Position numbers and translations under genes: made by a program | Notes under the pieces: generated by a model | Told to the model about the DNA's origin: nothing | The model's input: the letters and a program-made list of their open reading frames with translations, nothing else | Database searches by the model: none | Source: Cyclobacteriaceae bacterium | GTDB taxonomy: Bacteria > Bacteroidota > Bacteroidia > Cytophagales > Cyclobacteriaceae | Assembly: GCA_003565295.1 (NCBI GenBank) | Contig: PXCO01000389.1 | Coordinates: 1-44,603, forward strand | Reading direction: 5' to 3' | Length of the DNA stretch: 44,603 bases | Shown here: positions 36,129 through 44,486 of the stretch, one piece after another | Position numbering within the stretch: the first letter of the stretch is position 1 | Layout: every line of letters starts with the position of its first letter

Positions 36129-37691
36129 ATGAAGCCCGAAAATAAAAAAGACAGTTTATTTGACTTGATTAAAAGCCTGTCGCCGGCAGAAAAACGGAAT
36201 TTTAAGTTATTTGTCAATAGGCTTGAGGCCAATCAGGAAGCCAAGTTTATACGCCTGTTTGAGGTCATGGATAAAATGGCTCATTTTGACGAAAAAGAAC
36301 TGCTCAAAAAAGCTCCTGTGTCACGGAAACAGTTGGGGAACATGAAGCAGCACCTTCAAAAACAACTTTTAATCAGTTTACGTCTTCTCCATGCAGAGAA
36401 GAACGTGGAATTAGAACTCAATGAACAAATCGATTTTGCCAGGATACTTTATAATAAGGGTTTATACAAATCAAGTCTTCGGCTACTGGAAAAGGCCAAG
36501 CAGATGGCTTCACAGTTTCATCTGGACACCATCATGCTCAGAGTAGTAGAGCTGGAAAAAGTAATTGAATCTTTGCACATTACCCGAAGTATGAGAAACA
36601 GGGCTGACACCCTCAGTCAGGAATCCCAGCAATTGCTGGGACATGTAACCCGTAAAAATTTGTTCAGCAATCTTTCCTTGCAACTTTATGGACTTTATTT
36701 AAAAACCGGATACGTAAAGGATGAGAAAGACAGGCAACTTATCGAGCAATTTTACCGGCAGAATATGCCCAAATATCGCATTAGGGAACTGTCTTTTTAT
36801 GAAAAAATGTACCTTTTTCAGGCTCAGGTTTGGTTTTATCATATTATACAAGATTTCCCTCTTTGCTACAGGGCAGCACAGCGCTGGGTGGATATCTACA
36901 TGGAGGAACCACAGATGAGAAAAGTGGCCACCGGTAACTACCTGAAAGCTTATCATTACCTCTTGGATACACTTTTTTACCTCGGCTATTATGAACGGTT
37001 TATGCAAGTCCTTGAGGAGTTTAAGGAAAACCTGGAAACGGATGACTTCACAATGGATGATAATTGTAGGGTGTTGGCTTTCTTATATTATTTTTCCAAT
37101 ACCATCAATTTACATTTTTTGATGGGGGAATTTAGTAAAGGGGTAAAGGAGATTCTGCCACCATTTAACAAGGAGATTAAAAAGCTCAAGGGAAAACTGG
37201 ACGTGCATCATCAGGCGGTATTAAACTATAAGGTAGCATGTCTTTATTTTGGAAGTGGCGATAACCTCAAAGCCATAACTTATTTGGATGAAGTGATTAA
37301 AAGGACCGGGGATGGGTTGCGGGAAGACTTACAAGTATTTGCCCATATTCTTAAACTTATTGCCAGCTACGAGGCGGGGCAAGATGAGGACCTGGAGAAG
37401 CAAATCCGGAATGTTTACCGTTTTTTGGTCAAAATGGACGATTTGCATCAGGTTCAGAAAGAAATGATGGTCTTTGTGCGTTCCCTGGGTAAAATTTACG
37501 ATTACGAGCTTAAGCAAGCGTTCATCAGCCTTAGGGAAAGACTGAAACCTTACGAAAATCACCCTTTCGAAAAAAGGGCCTTTCTGTATTTGGATATCAT
37601 TTCCTGGTTGGAAAGCAAAATTGAGGGGAGGACTGTTCAGGAAATCATACAGGAAAAATTCAGGGAAAACATCCAAAAGCATGAAAAATAA
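36129..37691 (+). CDS. Large alpha-helical (TPR-like) cytoplasmic protein of unknown function
   Basis: The 520-residue product has no signal peptide or membrane segment. Its sequence is almost all amphipathic helices with TPR-like periodicity, for example IDFARILYNKGLYKSSLRLLEKAKQM at about 100-125 and KVACLYFGSGDNLKAITYLDEVIKRTG. The N-terminal 80 residues (LSPAEKRNFKLFVNR and GNMKQHLQKQLLISLRLLH) form a conserved-looking helical segment. I do not recognise a named family; similar proteins appear in Bacteroidota annotated as hypothetical. It is monocistronic and ends 30 bases before the convergent hydrolase gene. Confidence 0.8.
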   Translation: MKPENKKDSLFDLIKSLSPAEKRNFKLFVNRLEANQEAKFIRLFEVMDKMAHFDEKELLKKAPVSRKQLGNMKQHLQKQLLISLRLLHAEKNVELELNEQIDFARILYNKGLYKSSLRLLEKAKQMASQFHLDTIMLRVVELEKVIESLHITRSMRNRADTLSQESQQLLGHVTRKNLFSNLSLQLYGLYLKTGYVKDEKDRQLIEQFYRQNMPKYRIRELSFYEKMYLFQAQVWFYHIIQDFPLCYRAAQRWVDIYMEEPQMRKVATGNYLKAYHYLLDTLFYLGYYERFMQVLEEFKENLETDDFTMDDNCRVLAFLYYFSNTINLHFLMGEFSKGVKEILPPFNKEIKKLKGKLDVHHQAVLNYKVACLYFGSGDNLKAITYLDEVIKRTGDGLREDLQVFAHILKLIASYEAGQDEDLEKQIRNVYRFLVKMDDLHQVQKEMMVFVRSLGKIYDYELKQAFISLRERLKPYENHPFEKRAFLYLDIISWLESKIEGRTVQEIIQEKFRENIQKHEK

Positions 37692-37721
37692 CTTCACAGT
37701 CTGGGTCATTAATGCTGTTCT

Positions 37722-38708
37722 TCACTTTATCTGTTTGACGCTAATAGGGTTGGATTGAATTTGCTTTAACTTGTCCCGCATCTTTTTGCCCAAGAGGTTG
37801 TAGTTATGTTGAAATTCTTTTTCCGGCAAGGGCGGCTTTATCCCGGGTCTTTCATGGCCAATTTTATGTAGCCAATAATCACGGGAAAGATTGATCCTTT
37901 CTGAACACAAACGCAGCAAGGGGATTCCATCCGGATGATGGCAAAAAAAAGTTCCGGGTTCATTGGGGAGTGGCTCTTTAAAAACATTAAATGCCTTTAG
38001 GAGTGATTTAGCCATTAGCCAATGACCAAGTTCATTGGGATGTATGCCGTCCTTGGCGAGATAAAAGGAGGTATCTGTAGACCTTTTTCCTGTCAAAAAT
38101 TCAAACATGGGCCAATGAATATCGATGATCTCCCAATCTTTTTCATCTCTTTGTTGAATTAACCAGTCTGCATAATGATGAATAACCTCTGCATATGATT
38201 CATCATGGACCGGGTCATAGACTGGCGGGGATAAAAGGACTATTCTTGCGCCCTTGCGGGTTACTTCCCGATGTAGTCTCTCCATACCCTCCACATATTG
38301 CTCAAACCTGTATGGGTCGAAAGGCAAGTAAATACCATCATTAATTCCATAACAGGCAATTACCAAGTCCGGAGATAGTGTGTCCATTATTCTACCCAGG
38401 CGGTCATGCAAGTTAGGGCGGGGAAATTCGCCTCCGGCATGTCCATCCTCTGAAAGTCCCGAGACAGTTTCACTGGGCAGTCCGAGGTTGATAAATTCCA
38501 GATTTTGATAGGTTCCATTCAGTAGTCCGGCCGTGACGAACTGGTGAATGTAATGCCCCGCATAGGTGATGCTGTTTCCTAAGACCACCACCCTCCCATT
38601 AGAAGGTAGTTTTTCCAAAAAAACGTTATCCGCTTGCCCCCTAGCCAACTCAGGTGACCACAAATTAACCATACAAGCCGCAATCGGTACCAACCAAAAC
38701 TTCTTCAT
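37722..38708 (-). CDS. Secreted SGNH/GDSL hydrolase (larger of a pair)
   Basis: The 328-residue protein has a signal peptide to about residue 24 (LARGQ). Its SGNH blocks are VVLGNSITYAG (block I, catalytic Ser), CYGINDGIY (block III Asn) and KDGIHPNELGH (block V Asp and His). It continues for about 90 residues beyond block V, which is unusual for a minimal SGNH fold. Such enzymes are esterases acting on acetylated or lipid-linked sugars. The substrate is not evident. It overlaps the second SGNH gene by four bases (ATGA). Confidence 0.9.
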   Translation of the reverse strand: MKKFWLVPIAACMVNLWSPELARGQADNVFLEKLPSNGRVVVLGNSITYAGHYIHQFVTAGLLNGTYQNLEFINLGLPSETVSGLSEDGHAGGEFPRPNLHDRLGRIMDTLSPDLVIACYGINDGIYLPFDPYRFEQYVEGMERLHREVTRKGARIVLLSPPVYDPVHDESYAEVIHHYADWLIQQRDEKDWEIIDIHWPMFEFLTGKRSTDTSFYLAKDGIHPNELGHWLMAKSLLKAFNVFKEPLPNEPGTFFCHHPDGIPLLRLCSERINLSRDYWLHKIGHERPGIKPPLPEKEFQHNYNLLGKKMRDKLKQIQSNPISVKQIK

Positions 38709-39346
38709 GGTTTTACCATTTGAACATGGGAAGCCACAGTTTCAGCCATTACCTTATTTCCTTGGGCGTTAGGGTGTATGCCGTCAGGGAAAAGTGAGGC
38801 CTTATCCTCTAAAGCTGAATATAAATCTATGATTTCAGCACCGGTTTTTTCCGCAATTTCACTTAGGGCAGGAATGATCTCGTGGTTAAGTATGGAAGTG
38901 GTGATCCCCCAATTATCTTGAAAAATGGGAACGGGCAGACAAATAAAAATGCGAGGAGTATCCCCCATCGTTGGTTTCAACATTTCCACCAATTCGACAT
39001 AATCATTGATAAAGTCATCTTTGTACTTCCAGTTTTGTGGTTTTGTGTCATTAGTTCCCAGTTTGATGATTAACACTTCAGCCTTAAACGCCTTGGCGGC
39101 CTCAAATTGATCCTCCTCCCAATAGGGTTTGTCCCCATTTTTCAGCAATGTGCTTCCACTCACGCCAAAATTTTTCACGGTGAATTCCTCTCCCAGAATG
39201 GATTGAAGCTGTAGCGGATAACTCTGTGGATGATTACGCCCGGGCCCTTCAGTGATACTATTGCCTATACAGGCTACGCGGATACCCTCCTGGCAAATTC
39301 CCTGCCCACCTAATAGCATTAGCAATCCCATCAATATTTTTTTCAT
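38705..39346 (-). CDS. Secreted SGNH/GDSL hydrolase (smaller of a pair)
   Basis: The ATG at 39346 is chosen because it starts the signal peptide MKKILMGLLMLLGGQGICQ; the frame extends 14 codons further upstream. The 213-residue enzyme has CIGNSITEGPGRN (block I), NFGVSGSTLL (block II, Gly), LGTNDTKPQN (block III, Asn) and PDGIHPNAQGN (block V, Asp and His), so all catalytic residues are present. This resembles sialate/carbohydrate esterases of the SGNH fold. It is the first gene of a two-gene operon and shares ATGA with the next. Confidence 0.9.
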   Translation of the reverse strand: MKKILMGLLMLLGGQGICQEGIRVACIGNSITEGPGRNHPQSYPLQLQSILGEEFTVKNFGVSGSTLLKNGDKPYWEEDQFEAAKAFKAEVLIIKLGTNDTKPQNWKYKDDFINDYVELVEMLKPTMGDTPRIFICLPVPIFQDNWGITTSILNHEIIPALSEIAEKTGAEIIDLYSALEDKASLFPDGIHPNAQGNKVMAETVASHVQMVKP

Positions 39347-39422
39347 TTTGCAGCGTAAATTTTTGTATTTGAACTGTTGGCTTTCCAAATTACTGCAAAT
39401 TACTTGAGATATACTTTGTGAG

Positions 39423-40280
39423 ATGAATTTTTATGCATTGGGAAAAGCTTTAAGAGAGGGATACTTAAGACTACACCTTTTGTCCTTGGACACGGTTTTT
39501 GGTGCCTGTGCGGGGATGTACTTTTTTGCAGAATTGCTTAAGGTAAAACTTGACGCACGGTATTACTTAGTACTTGGACTGGCAGTATGGGTGGTTTATA
39601 CTCTTGATCACTTGATGGATGCCCGGCTGGCAAAGGGAAAGGTGTTGACCAAAAGACATCGTTTTCATCAAGAACATTTTAATGCACTTGTCATCTTTCT
39701 TTTTCCAGCAATAGGGTTCGGGTTATACCTAGTCTTGGCAGAACTGAATAGTTTCAACCTACTATACTTGGGATTTGCTTTGGCATTTTTAATGATATTG
39801 GTGAGGATTGTTGGGATGTTTTTTTTTTCGTCACTACCATTTTACAAAGAAGTATCGATAGCTTTTTTTTATGTTGCAGGTATATCCTTGGCACCCCTGG
39901 CTTTCGTTGATTGGGGTTTCTTAGGATTTAAATGGGTATTCTATTGGATGGTGTATTGGATTATCGCATCATTTAATCTCCTATTTCTCGCCATTCTGGA
40001 CCTGGATGAGGATAGATCGGCGGCTTTTATTTCTGGGCCTGTGTTGGCAGGAGTGAGAAAGACTAAAATTTTATTGAAATTTCTAGGAGTTTTAGGGACA
40101 GTTTGCTTGATGTCGTTATTTATTTTCCTTCCATCGTTTTATCACAGGTTTACACTTATTTTATTGGTCATAATCATGTTTCACATTAGGTCATTTGCGG
40201 AGCAAACCCATGATTCACAAACGGTAAGAAAAAAACTGGAAGCCATTTTTTTGCTGCCTTCAGTTTTACTTCTATTATGA
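39423..40280 (+). CDS. UbiA-like integral membrane protein
   Basis: The 285-residue protein is hydrophobic, with about seven or eight helices. After the second helix it has YTLDHLMDARLAKGKVLTKRHRFHQEHF, which resembles the polar loop of the UbiA prenyltransferase superfamily (UbiA uses NDxxDxxxD). A second acidic stretch, FLAILDLDEDRSAAF, lies near residue 190. The match is to the superfamily, and catalysis is doubtful because the first Asn-Asp is replaced by LD. It begins 76 bases after the divergent SGNH pair and may be co-directional with the following nucleotidyltransferase gene, with a 173-base gap. Confidence 0.6.
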   Translation: MNFYALGKALREGYLRLHLLSLDTVFGACAGMYFFAELLKVKLDARYYLVLGLAVWVVYTLDHLMDARLAKGKVLTKRHRFHQEHFNALVIFLFPAIGFGLYLVLAELNSFNLLYLGFALAFLMILVRIVGMFFFSSLPFYKEVSIAFFYVAGISLAPLAFVDWGFLGFKWVFYWMVYWIIASFNLLFLAILDLDEDRSAAFISGPVLAGVRKTKILLKFLGVLGTVCLMSLFIFLPSFYHRFTLILLVIIMFHIRSFAEQTHDSQTVRKKLEAIFLLPSVLLLL

Positions 40281-40453
40281 AAATTCATTAAAAAAAACAG
40301 CGGAAAATTTTTTAATAGGGAATGTGAATTCTGTAATTCCGGCCATTTTTTCAAACATTTTACTTTGGGGACTGTTAGTTTATTATTCTGAAAAATTTTG
40401 TTCCAGAATCAAATTAATTTTGTTAAATTTAACATAACACCCAGTATTCCATC

Positions 40454-41494
40454 TTGGAAAATATCGGTCAAAATAATATATGGGAAGGTGTCTCACTGAC
40501 AAAAAGGATTGTTTACTTTGTTAGTTATGCAGGCATATTTAATGATGTCCTTAGCAAGGGAGTCTTAAAAGAAAAGTTGAATATTTCGGATGGGGAAGAG
40601 CTGGATGTGGCGATTCAAGAACTAAAGGATAAGGACTTGATTCTAGAGGGAAAAGGCTTCATTGGTTTAAAAAGCCTATCCGATAAAATCTCAATTAAAC
40701 CCAAGGATTTCAAAAGAGCAGAAGAATTGGTCAATGGTCATCGAAGAATGCTGGACATAATTGCTAAGTTGCCAATTGTCAAATTCATTGGGGTATCTGG
40801 TTCCATTGCTGCCGGCAACCCCGTGGATACCAAAGAAAAAAAGGCGGACTTGGATTTATTTATTGTAACCAGGAACCAATGTATTTGGTTTTTTTATTTG
40901 TTTGATACCTTTTACAGGTTTTTCACTCACCGAAAAAAAAACAGAGGGGGTGTGTATCTATGCATGAACCATATTTTCGACGAGTCAAACCTTAAAATCT
41001 ACAACCAGAATTTTTATACAGCCAACGAATTGTTTAATTTGAAACCCTACTATGGGGAAGAAACCTACCAGGCACTTTTAGCGGCCAACCCTTGGATTTC
41101 CAGTTATTTCCCAAAGCTGACTTTTCCCAAAGAGGCTTCATATCGACAGAATCCTTCTAATTTTGTAAATAAATGCATGTATTCGTTTATAAAGATATTT
41201 AGGAGTGTAAAACAGCGGAGCTTGGAACCCTTTCGTGAAATGGTATTTGAGTTTGACCCCACAAAGCAGTATAACTTAAACAGAAAGGGTTCCTCTTACG
41301 GCGGCTATCAAGTGTATATACAGGAAAAGTACCCCAGAGTTATCAAAGAAAATTTCCCTGAGTTTATGGATGAAGAATTGTTGTCCAGATTATTTTCAGA
41401 CCCCTTAAGTGTTTCTTTGAAGGCTTCTAAGTTTAAAATTAGCGAGATAAATATTGACAAGACCTATGAATCAAAGTACCGAACTTATGAATGA
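40454..41494 (+). CDS. Nucleotidyltransferase-domain protein with N-terminal helical domain
   Basis: The 346-residue reading frame starts with TTG; no in-frame ATG occurs before residue 98, and the upstream segment is well structured, so TTG is preferred. Residues 1 to 75 look like a winged-helix or helical domain (YFVSYAGIFNDVLSKGVLKE, EELDVAIQELKDKDLI). A polymerase-beta-type nucleotidyltransferase core follows at about 113-138 with FIGVSGSIAAGNP and the metal-binding DLDLFIV. The rest is helical and unrecognised. It overlaps the start of the methyltransferase gene and so forms an operon with it. The target of the nucleotidyl transfer is unknown. Confidence 0.78.
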   Translation: MENIGQNNIWEGVSLTKRIVYFVSYAGIFNDVLSKGVLKEKLNISDGEELDVAIQELKDKDLILEGKGFIGLKSLSDKISIKPKDFKRAEELVNGHRRMLDIIAKLPIVKFIGVSGSIAAGNPVDTKEKKADLDLFIVTRNQCIWFFYLFDTFYRFFTHRKKNRGGVYLCMNHIFDESNLKIYNQNFYTANELFNLKPYYGEETYQALLAANPWISSYFPKLTFPKEASYRQNPSNFVNKCMYSFIKIFRSVKQRSLEPFREMVFEFDPTKQYNLNRKGSSYGGYQVYIQEKYPRVIKENFPEFMDEELLSRLFSDPLSVSLKASKFKISEINIDKTYESKYRTYE

Positions 41495-42293
41495 GAGTAC
41501 CTATTATCAAAAGGTGGCCGATTATTATGATGAAGACGCTCGGGATTTTGAGGAGAGGTATTGGAGAAATGTTGTATTACAGCGTATAAGACAATCTTTT
41601 AGAGAGGAAGTTAAGCAATTTAATTTTGACAAGGTTTTGGAGATCGGTTACGGACCAGGTTTGGACGTGTGTCATTTCGCCCAAATTTTCCCAGAAAAAC
41701 AAATTTATGGGCTAGATATATCCCCTGCGATGCATAAACATACTGAGGCAAAGGCAAGGTCGCTAGGGTTGAATAATGTCAATGTAAAAGTAGGGACTCC
41801 TGAGGATTTGGGTCAATTATTTCCAGGCGTAAAATTTGATCATATTTATGTGTTTTTCGGAGCATTAAATACGGTGGAGGATTTGCAAAAAATTTCGGCT
41901 GCTCTTAATGAGCATCTAGCAGATGACGGGACCATGCTGTTCACTTTTGTCAACAAATGGTACGTGATGGAAGTTATTTATCATCTTGCCAAACTTTCCC
42001 CTAAAAAAGCTTTCAGCAGGTTTAAAACCATTTGGGGAGGGTACTCTGGATCAAAAGTCTTGGAGAGCAAATGTCCATCACCTGGTGAGATCAAAAAAGC
42101 ATTTAAGGAACATTTCAATGTAGAAAAGAAAAAAGGATATTCCATACTTTACCCTGCTTGGTACAGGCATTATTGGGTGAAAAAAATGGGGAAAAAAGTC
42201 AGTGAACTCTTATGGGATTTTGATCGATCCTTGAACGCCACCCCCTTCTGGAGCCTAGGTGAATATGCATTGTATACTTTTAAGAAGAAGTAA
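41487..42293 (+). CDS. Class I SAM-dependent methyltransferase
   Basis: Two ATG starts are possible, at 41466 and 41487; I use 41487 (268 residues), which overlaps the TGA of the nucleotidyltransferase gene. SAM motif I is VLEIGYGPGLDVCHFA and the acidic motif is IYGLDISPAMHKHTE. Motif IV-like FDHIYVFFGALNTVEDL follows, and the rest resembles UbiE/Methyltransf_25 proteins acting on small molecules. The C-terminal portion (YSILYPAWYRHYWVKKMGKK) could contact membranes or a lipid substrate. Its TAA stop shares its last A with the first ATGAAA of repeat unit B, which leads to the glycosyltransferase gene. Confidence 0.88.
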   Translation: MNESTYYQKVADYYDEDARDFEERYWRNVVLQRIRQSFREEVKQFNFDKVLEIGYGPGLDVCHFAQIFPEKQIYGLDISPAMHKHTEAKARSLGLNNVNVKVGTPEDLGQLFPGVKFDHIYVFFGALNTVEDLQKISAALNEHLADDGTMLFTFVNKWYVMEVIYHLAKLSPKKAFSRFKTIWGGYSGSKVLESKCPSPGEIKKAFKEHFNVEKKKGYSILYPAWYRHYWVKKMGKKVSELLWDFDRSLNATPFWSLGEYALYTFKKK

Positions 42294-42428
42294 TGAAATC
42301 AAGCCTGTCCTGACGGCAGTCAGGTCATGACGAGCACGTCACACAGTGGGATGATTAAAATAGCGAGATTCCACCCCGACCGGTGGTACGGGGCAAGTTA
42401 TGGCCTATAAAAAGCAAATTATAATCAT
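42293..42428 (+). repeat. Mosaic intergenic repeat, unit B, flanked by an 11-bp direct repeat
   Basis: This 136-bp unit begins ATGAAATCAAGCCTGTCC, and the following gene begins ATGAAATCAAGAAAG. The 11-base ATGAAATCAAG is therefore present at both ends. Hairpin CCTGAC-GGCA-GTCAGG lies at 42309-42324 and a second, TGACG-AGCA-CGTCA, follows. Relative to A2 it has an extra insert near CCCCGACCGGTGGTACGGGG. It ends in TATAATCAT. Confidence 0.88.
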
Positions 42429-43451
42429 ATGAAATCAAGAAAGAGACCTAAAGTCTCCTTGGTAGTGCCCATATTCAACGTAGAGAAATACCTTCAAGAA
42501 TGCTTGGAAAGGGTGGTGAACCAGACCCTTGATGAAATCCAAATAATACTGGTCAATGACGGTTCTACCGATCAATCTGGTTACATCGCAGAGCAATTTG
42601 CAAAAAATGACTCTAGAATTACCCTCATCGATCAACCTAACAAAGGACTTTCAGTAGCCAGAAACGTGGGAGTAAATCACGCCATTGGTGATTATGTGGC
42701 TTTTGTAGACAGTGACGATTTCCCATTCCTAAATTACTGCGAGGACCTTTATCGCTATGCCCTGCAGTCAAATGCTGACGGTGTAATTGCCCGCTTCGGC
42801 AACTATGTGGAAAATGGGAATAGAATAAGTTTATCCCCTTTGATAAATAGTATGCCAAAGCCTGGAGTGGAGGTGATCAGCCCCATGTATTTCGGAAAGG
42901 TGAGCATGGCGACCTATGCCAAGATATGGAAAAGAAAGCTATTGATAGAGAATCAACTTACTTTTCCTGAAGGGCTGTTTATGCAAGATCGCCACTTTAA
43001 TTTAAAGGCCTTATATTTTTCGGATGAGGTGGCCTTCTTAAACAAGGAAATCTACAGGAGGAATGTGAACCCATCATCCACCATGAACACAGTGCGAAAA
43101 AAACATGTGCTCGATTGCTACGAAGTTTTAGCAGCAGACCGAAACTTTTTACATGACCAGAACTGCTTCAAAAAATATGGGTTCGGGATTTATTTCGCCT
43201 CTTTTAAAGTATTGTTTTTTATTTACCAACAGCTGGGCCATAAGCTTTTTAGCGACGCTGATTTATTGGAAACATATTCTTTAAAATTGCAGCAAATTGA
43301 ATTCCCTAATACTTTACCCTTTTACCAGCGTCATTATTTAAATCTTTTAAGAATTAGCTTACAGCGCGATTTAAACGCAAAACGGAACAAGCCATTTAAC
43401 TTTAAAGTTGCCTTAAGTATAGGTATCAAGGCAGTAAAGTGGATTAGGTGA
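42429..43451 (+). CDS. Family 2 glycosyltransferase
   Basis: The 340-residue GT-A enzyme starts with KVSLVVPIFNVEKYLQECLERVVNQTL and has ILVNDGSTDQSG, NKGLSVARNVGV and the metal-binding AFVDSDD. The C-terminal 200 residues carry no obvious membrane helix. Such enzymes transfer sugars from nucleotide sugars to polysaccharide or lipid carriers. Its start codon lies at the end of repeat unit B. The gene follows a methyltransferase and a nucleotidyltransferase and faces an epimerase-like gene, which suggests a small surface-glycan group. The acceptor is unknown. Confidence 0.92.
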   Translation: MKSRKRPKVSLVVPIFNVEKYLQECLERVVNQTLDEIQIILVNDGSTDQSGYIAEQFAKNDSRITLIDQPNKGLSVARNVGVNHAIGDYVAFVDSDDFPFLNYCEDLYRYALQSNADGVIARFGNYVENGNRISLSPLINSMPKPGVEVISPMYFGKVSMATYAKIWKRKLLIENQLTFPEGLFMQDRHFNLKALYFSDEVAFLNKEIYRRNVNPSSTMNTVRKKHVLDCYEVLAADRNFLHDQNCFKKYGFGIYFASFKVLFFIYQQLGHKLFSDADLLETYSLKLQQIEFPNTLPFYQRHYLNLLRISLQRDLNAKRNKPFNFKVALSIGIKAVKWIR

Positions 43452-43456
43452 TAGGT

Positions 43457-44398
43457 TTAGGCTTTTGTGGCATTCATGACAGAAGCCGTATTTTTTTCAA
43501 TCATTGGCACTATGTTGGGATATTCAAAATTATAGGACTGAAAAAAGCCTTTATGCTTGGATATGGATTTTACAGAAAAGGTAAAGGCTTCATAAATGGT
43601 TTCGTCAAACTTCTGTATAATCTGCTCCCGGCTCAATGGATCTACGGGATATCCTGTCAATTCAGAAATGGTTTTGGCAAAATCCTTATGTTTTAAGTGG
43701 TAATCGGGGATTGCTAAGTTGTAGTAATTCCCAGGTTTACCATGTTCCAGCCCATGCAAAATTAATCCCGCACAGTCCACGACATCGATGATTGTCATCC
43801 AGTTTTCTCCTTCTCCTAACATGGGGACCTTTTTGAATTTCCACATATAATTCAAGAAAAAGTTTTTAAACCAAGAATTGGCACCCATAATCCAGGGAGG
43901 CCTATACATAATTACAGGGAGAGATCCATTTTCTAGAATCTCCATCCAAGGCTTTTCTGCCTCTATATACTCCTTGGCAAAGCCTGTGGGATTAATGGGA
44001 GAATCCTCGTTTACGGTCTTTTGACCACAATCACCATATACAAGCGTTCCGCTCACATAATGCACCGTAGGCTTATTTGCCATGGTTTTAAGGTGATCAA
44101 TGATTCTTTTATTCGCAATTGCTCCTTTTTGGGCAGATTTTTGTCTTCCTTTTACCCCTTTTCCACTCATCCTTGCCATGTGAATAATATGGTCAGGTTG
44201 AAATTTATCCAACAACCCCAGATCAAATGACTGTAAGTCACCTGTATATGTATTGAAACATTCCAGGTTTCTGAAGTTCACATTTCTATGGATGAGCGCC
44301 CATACTTCATATTTGTCAAGCTCTTGAGAGAACTTCTTCATCAATGCTGATCCGATAAACCCTGTGCCCCCAAGTACAAAAACCTTTGTTCTTTTCAT
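43457..44398 (-). CDS. NAD-dependent epimerase/dehydratase-family protein with altered active site
   Basis: The 313-residue extended SDR has the nucleotide motif LGGTGFIGSALM (8-19) and YVSGTLVYGDCG for the active-site Ser. The usual YxxxK is not obvious: the equivalent segment is NPTGFAKEYIEAE, in which the position four residues before the Lys is Thr. This might disable classical epimerase chemistry or indicate a reductase or nucleotide-sugar-binding role. It is convergent with the glycosyltransferase (five bases apart) and is preceded on its own strand by repeat units C1 and C0. Confidence 0.82.
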   Translation of the reverse strand: MKRTKVFVLGGTGFIGSALMKKFSQELDKYEVWALIHRNVNFRNLECFNTYTGDLQSFDLGLLDKFQPDHIIHMARMSGKGVKGRQKSAQKGAIANKRIIDHLKTMANKPTVHYVSGTLVYGDCGQKTVNEDSPINPTGFAKEYIEAEKPWMEILENGSLPVIMYRPPWIMGANSWFKNFFLNYMWKFKKVPMLGEGENWMTIIDVVDCAGLILHGLEHGKPGNYYNLAIPDYHLKHKDFAKTISELTGYPVDPLSREQIIQKFDETIYEAFTFSVKSISKHKGFFQSYNFEYPNIVPMIEKNTASVMNATKA

Positions 44399-44486
44399 CT
44401 GTTTATAATTGTCTTTTTATGGTCAGATGGAATCTCGCAACGATAATCATCCCCCCGTGTGTCGCTCTCGTCATGCTCGATTTCAT
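44399..44486 (-). repeat. Mosaic intergenic repeat, unit C1
   Basis: On the minus strand this 88-bp unit begins ATGAAATCGAGCATGACGAG and ends ATTATAAACAG, immediately before the epimerase start ATGAAAAG. It is the shortest and apparently basal form, lacking the CTGTCCTGACGGCAGTCAGG insert of A2 and B. It would encode MKSSMTRATHGGMIIVARF as the start of a 27-residue open frame, which is probably fortuitous. Confidence 0.85.

Noticed and set aside
44399-44486. 27-codon open frame within repeat unit C1
   Set aside because: The frame is closed by early stops in the other units (MKSSLS stop or MK stop), so it is not conserved.
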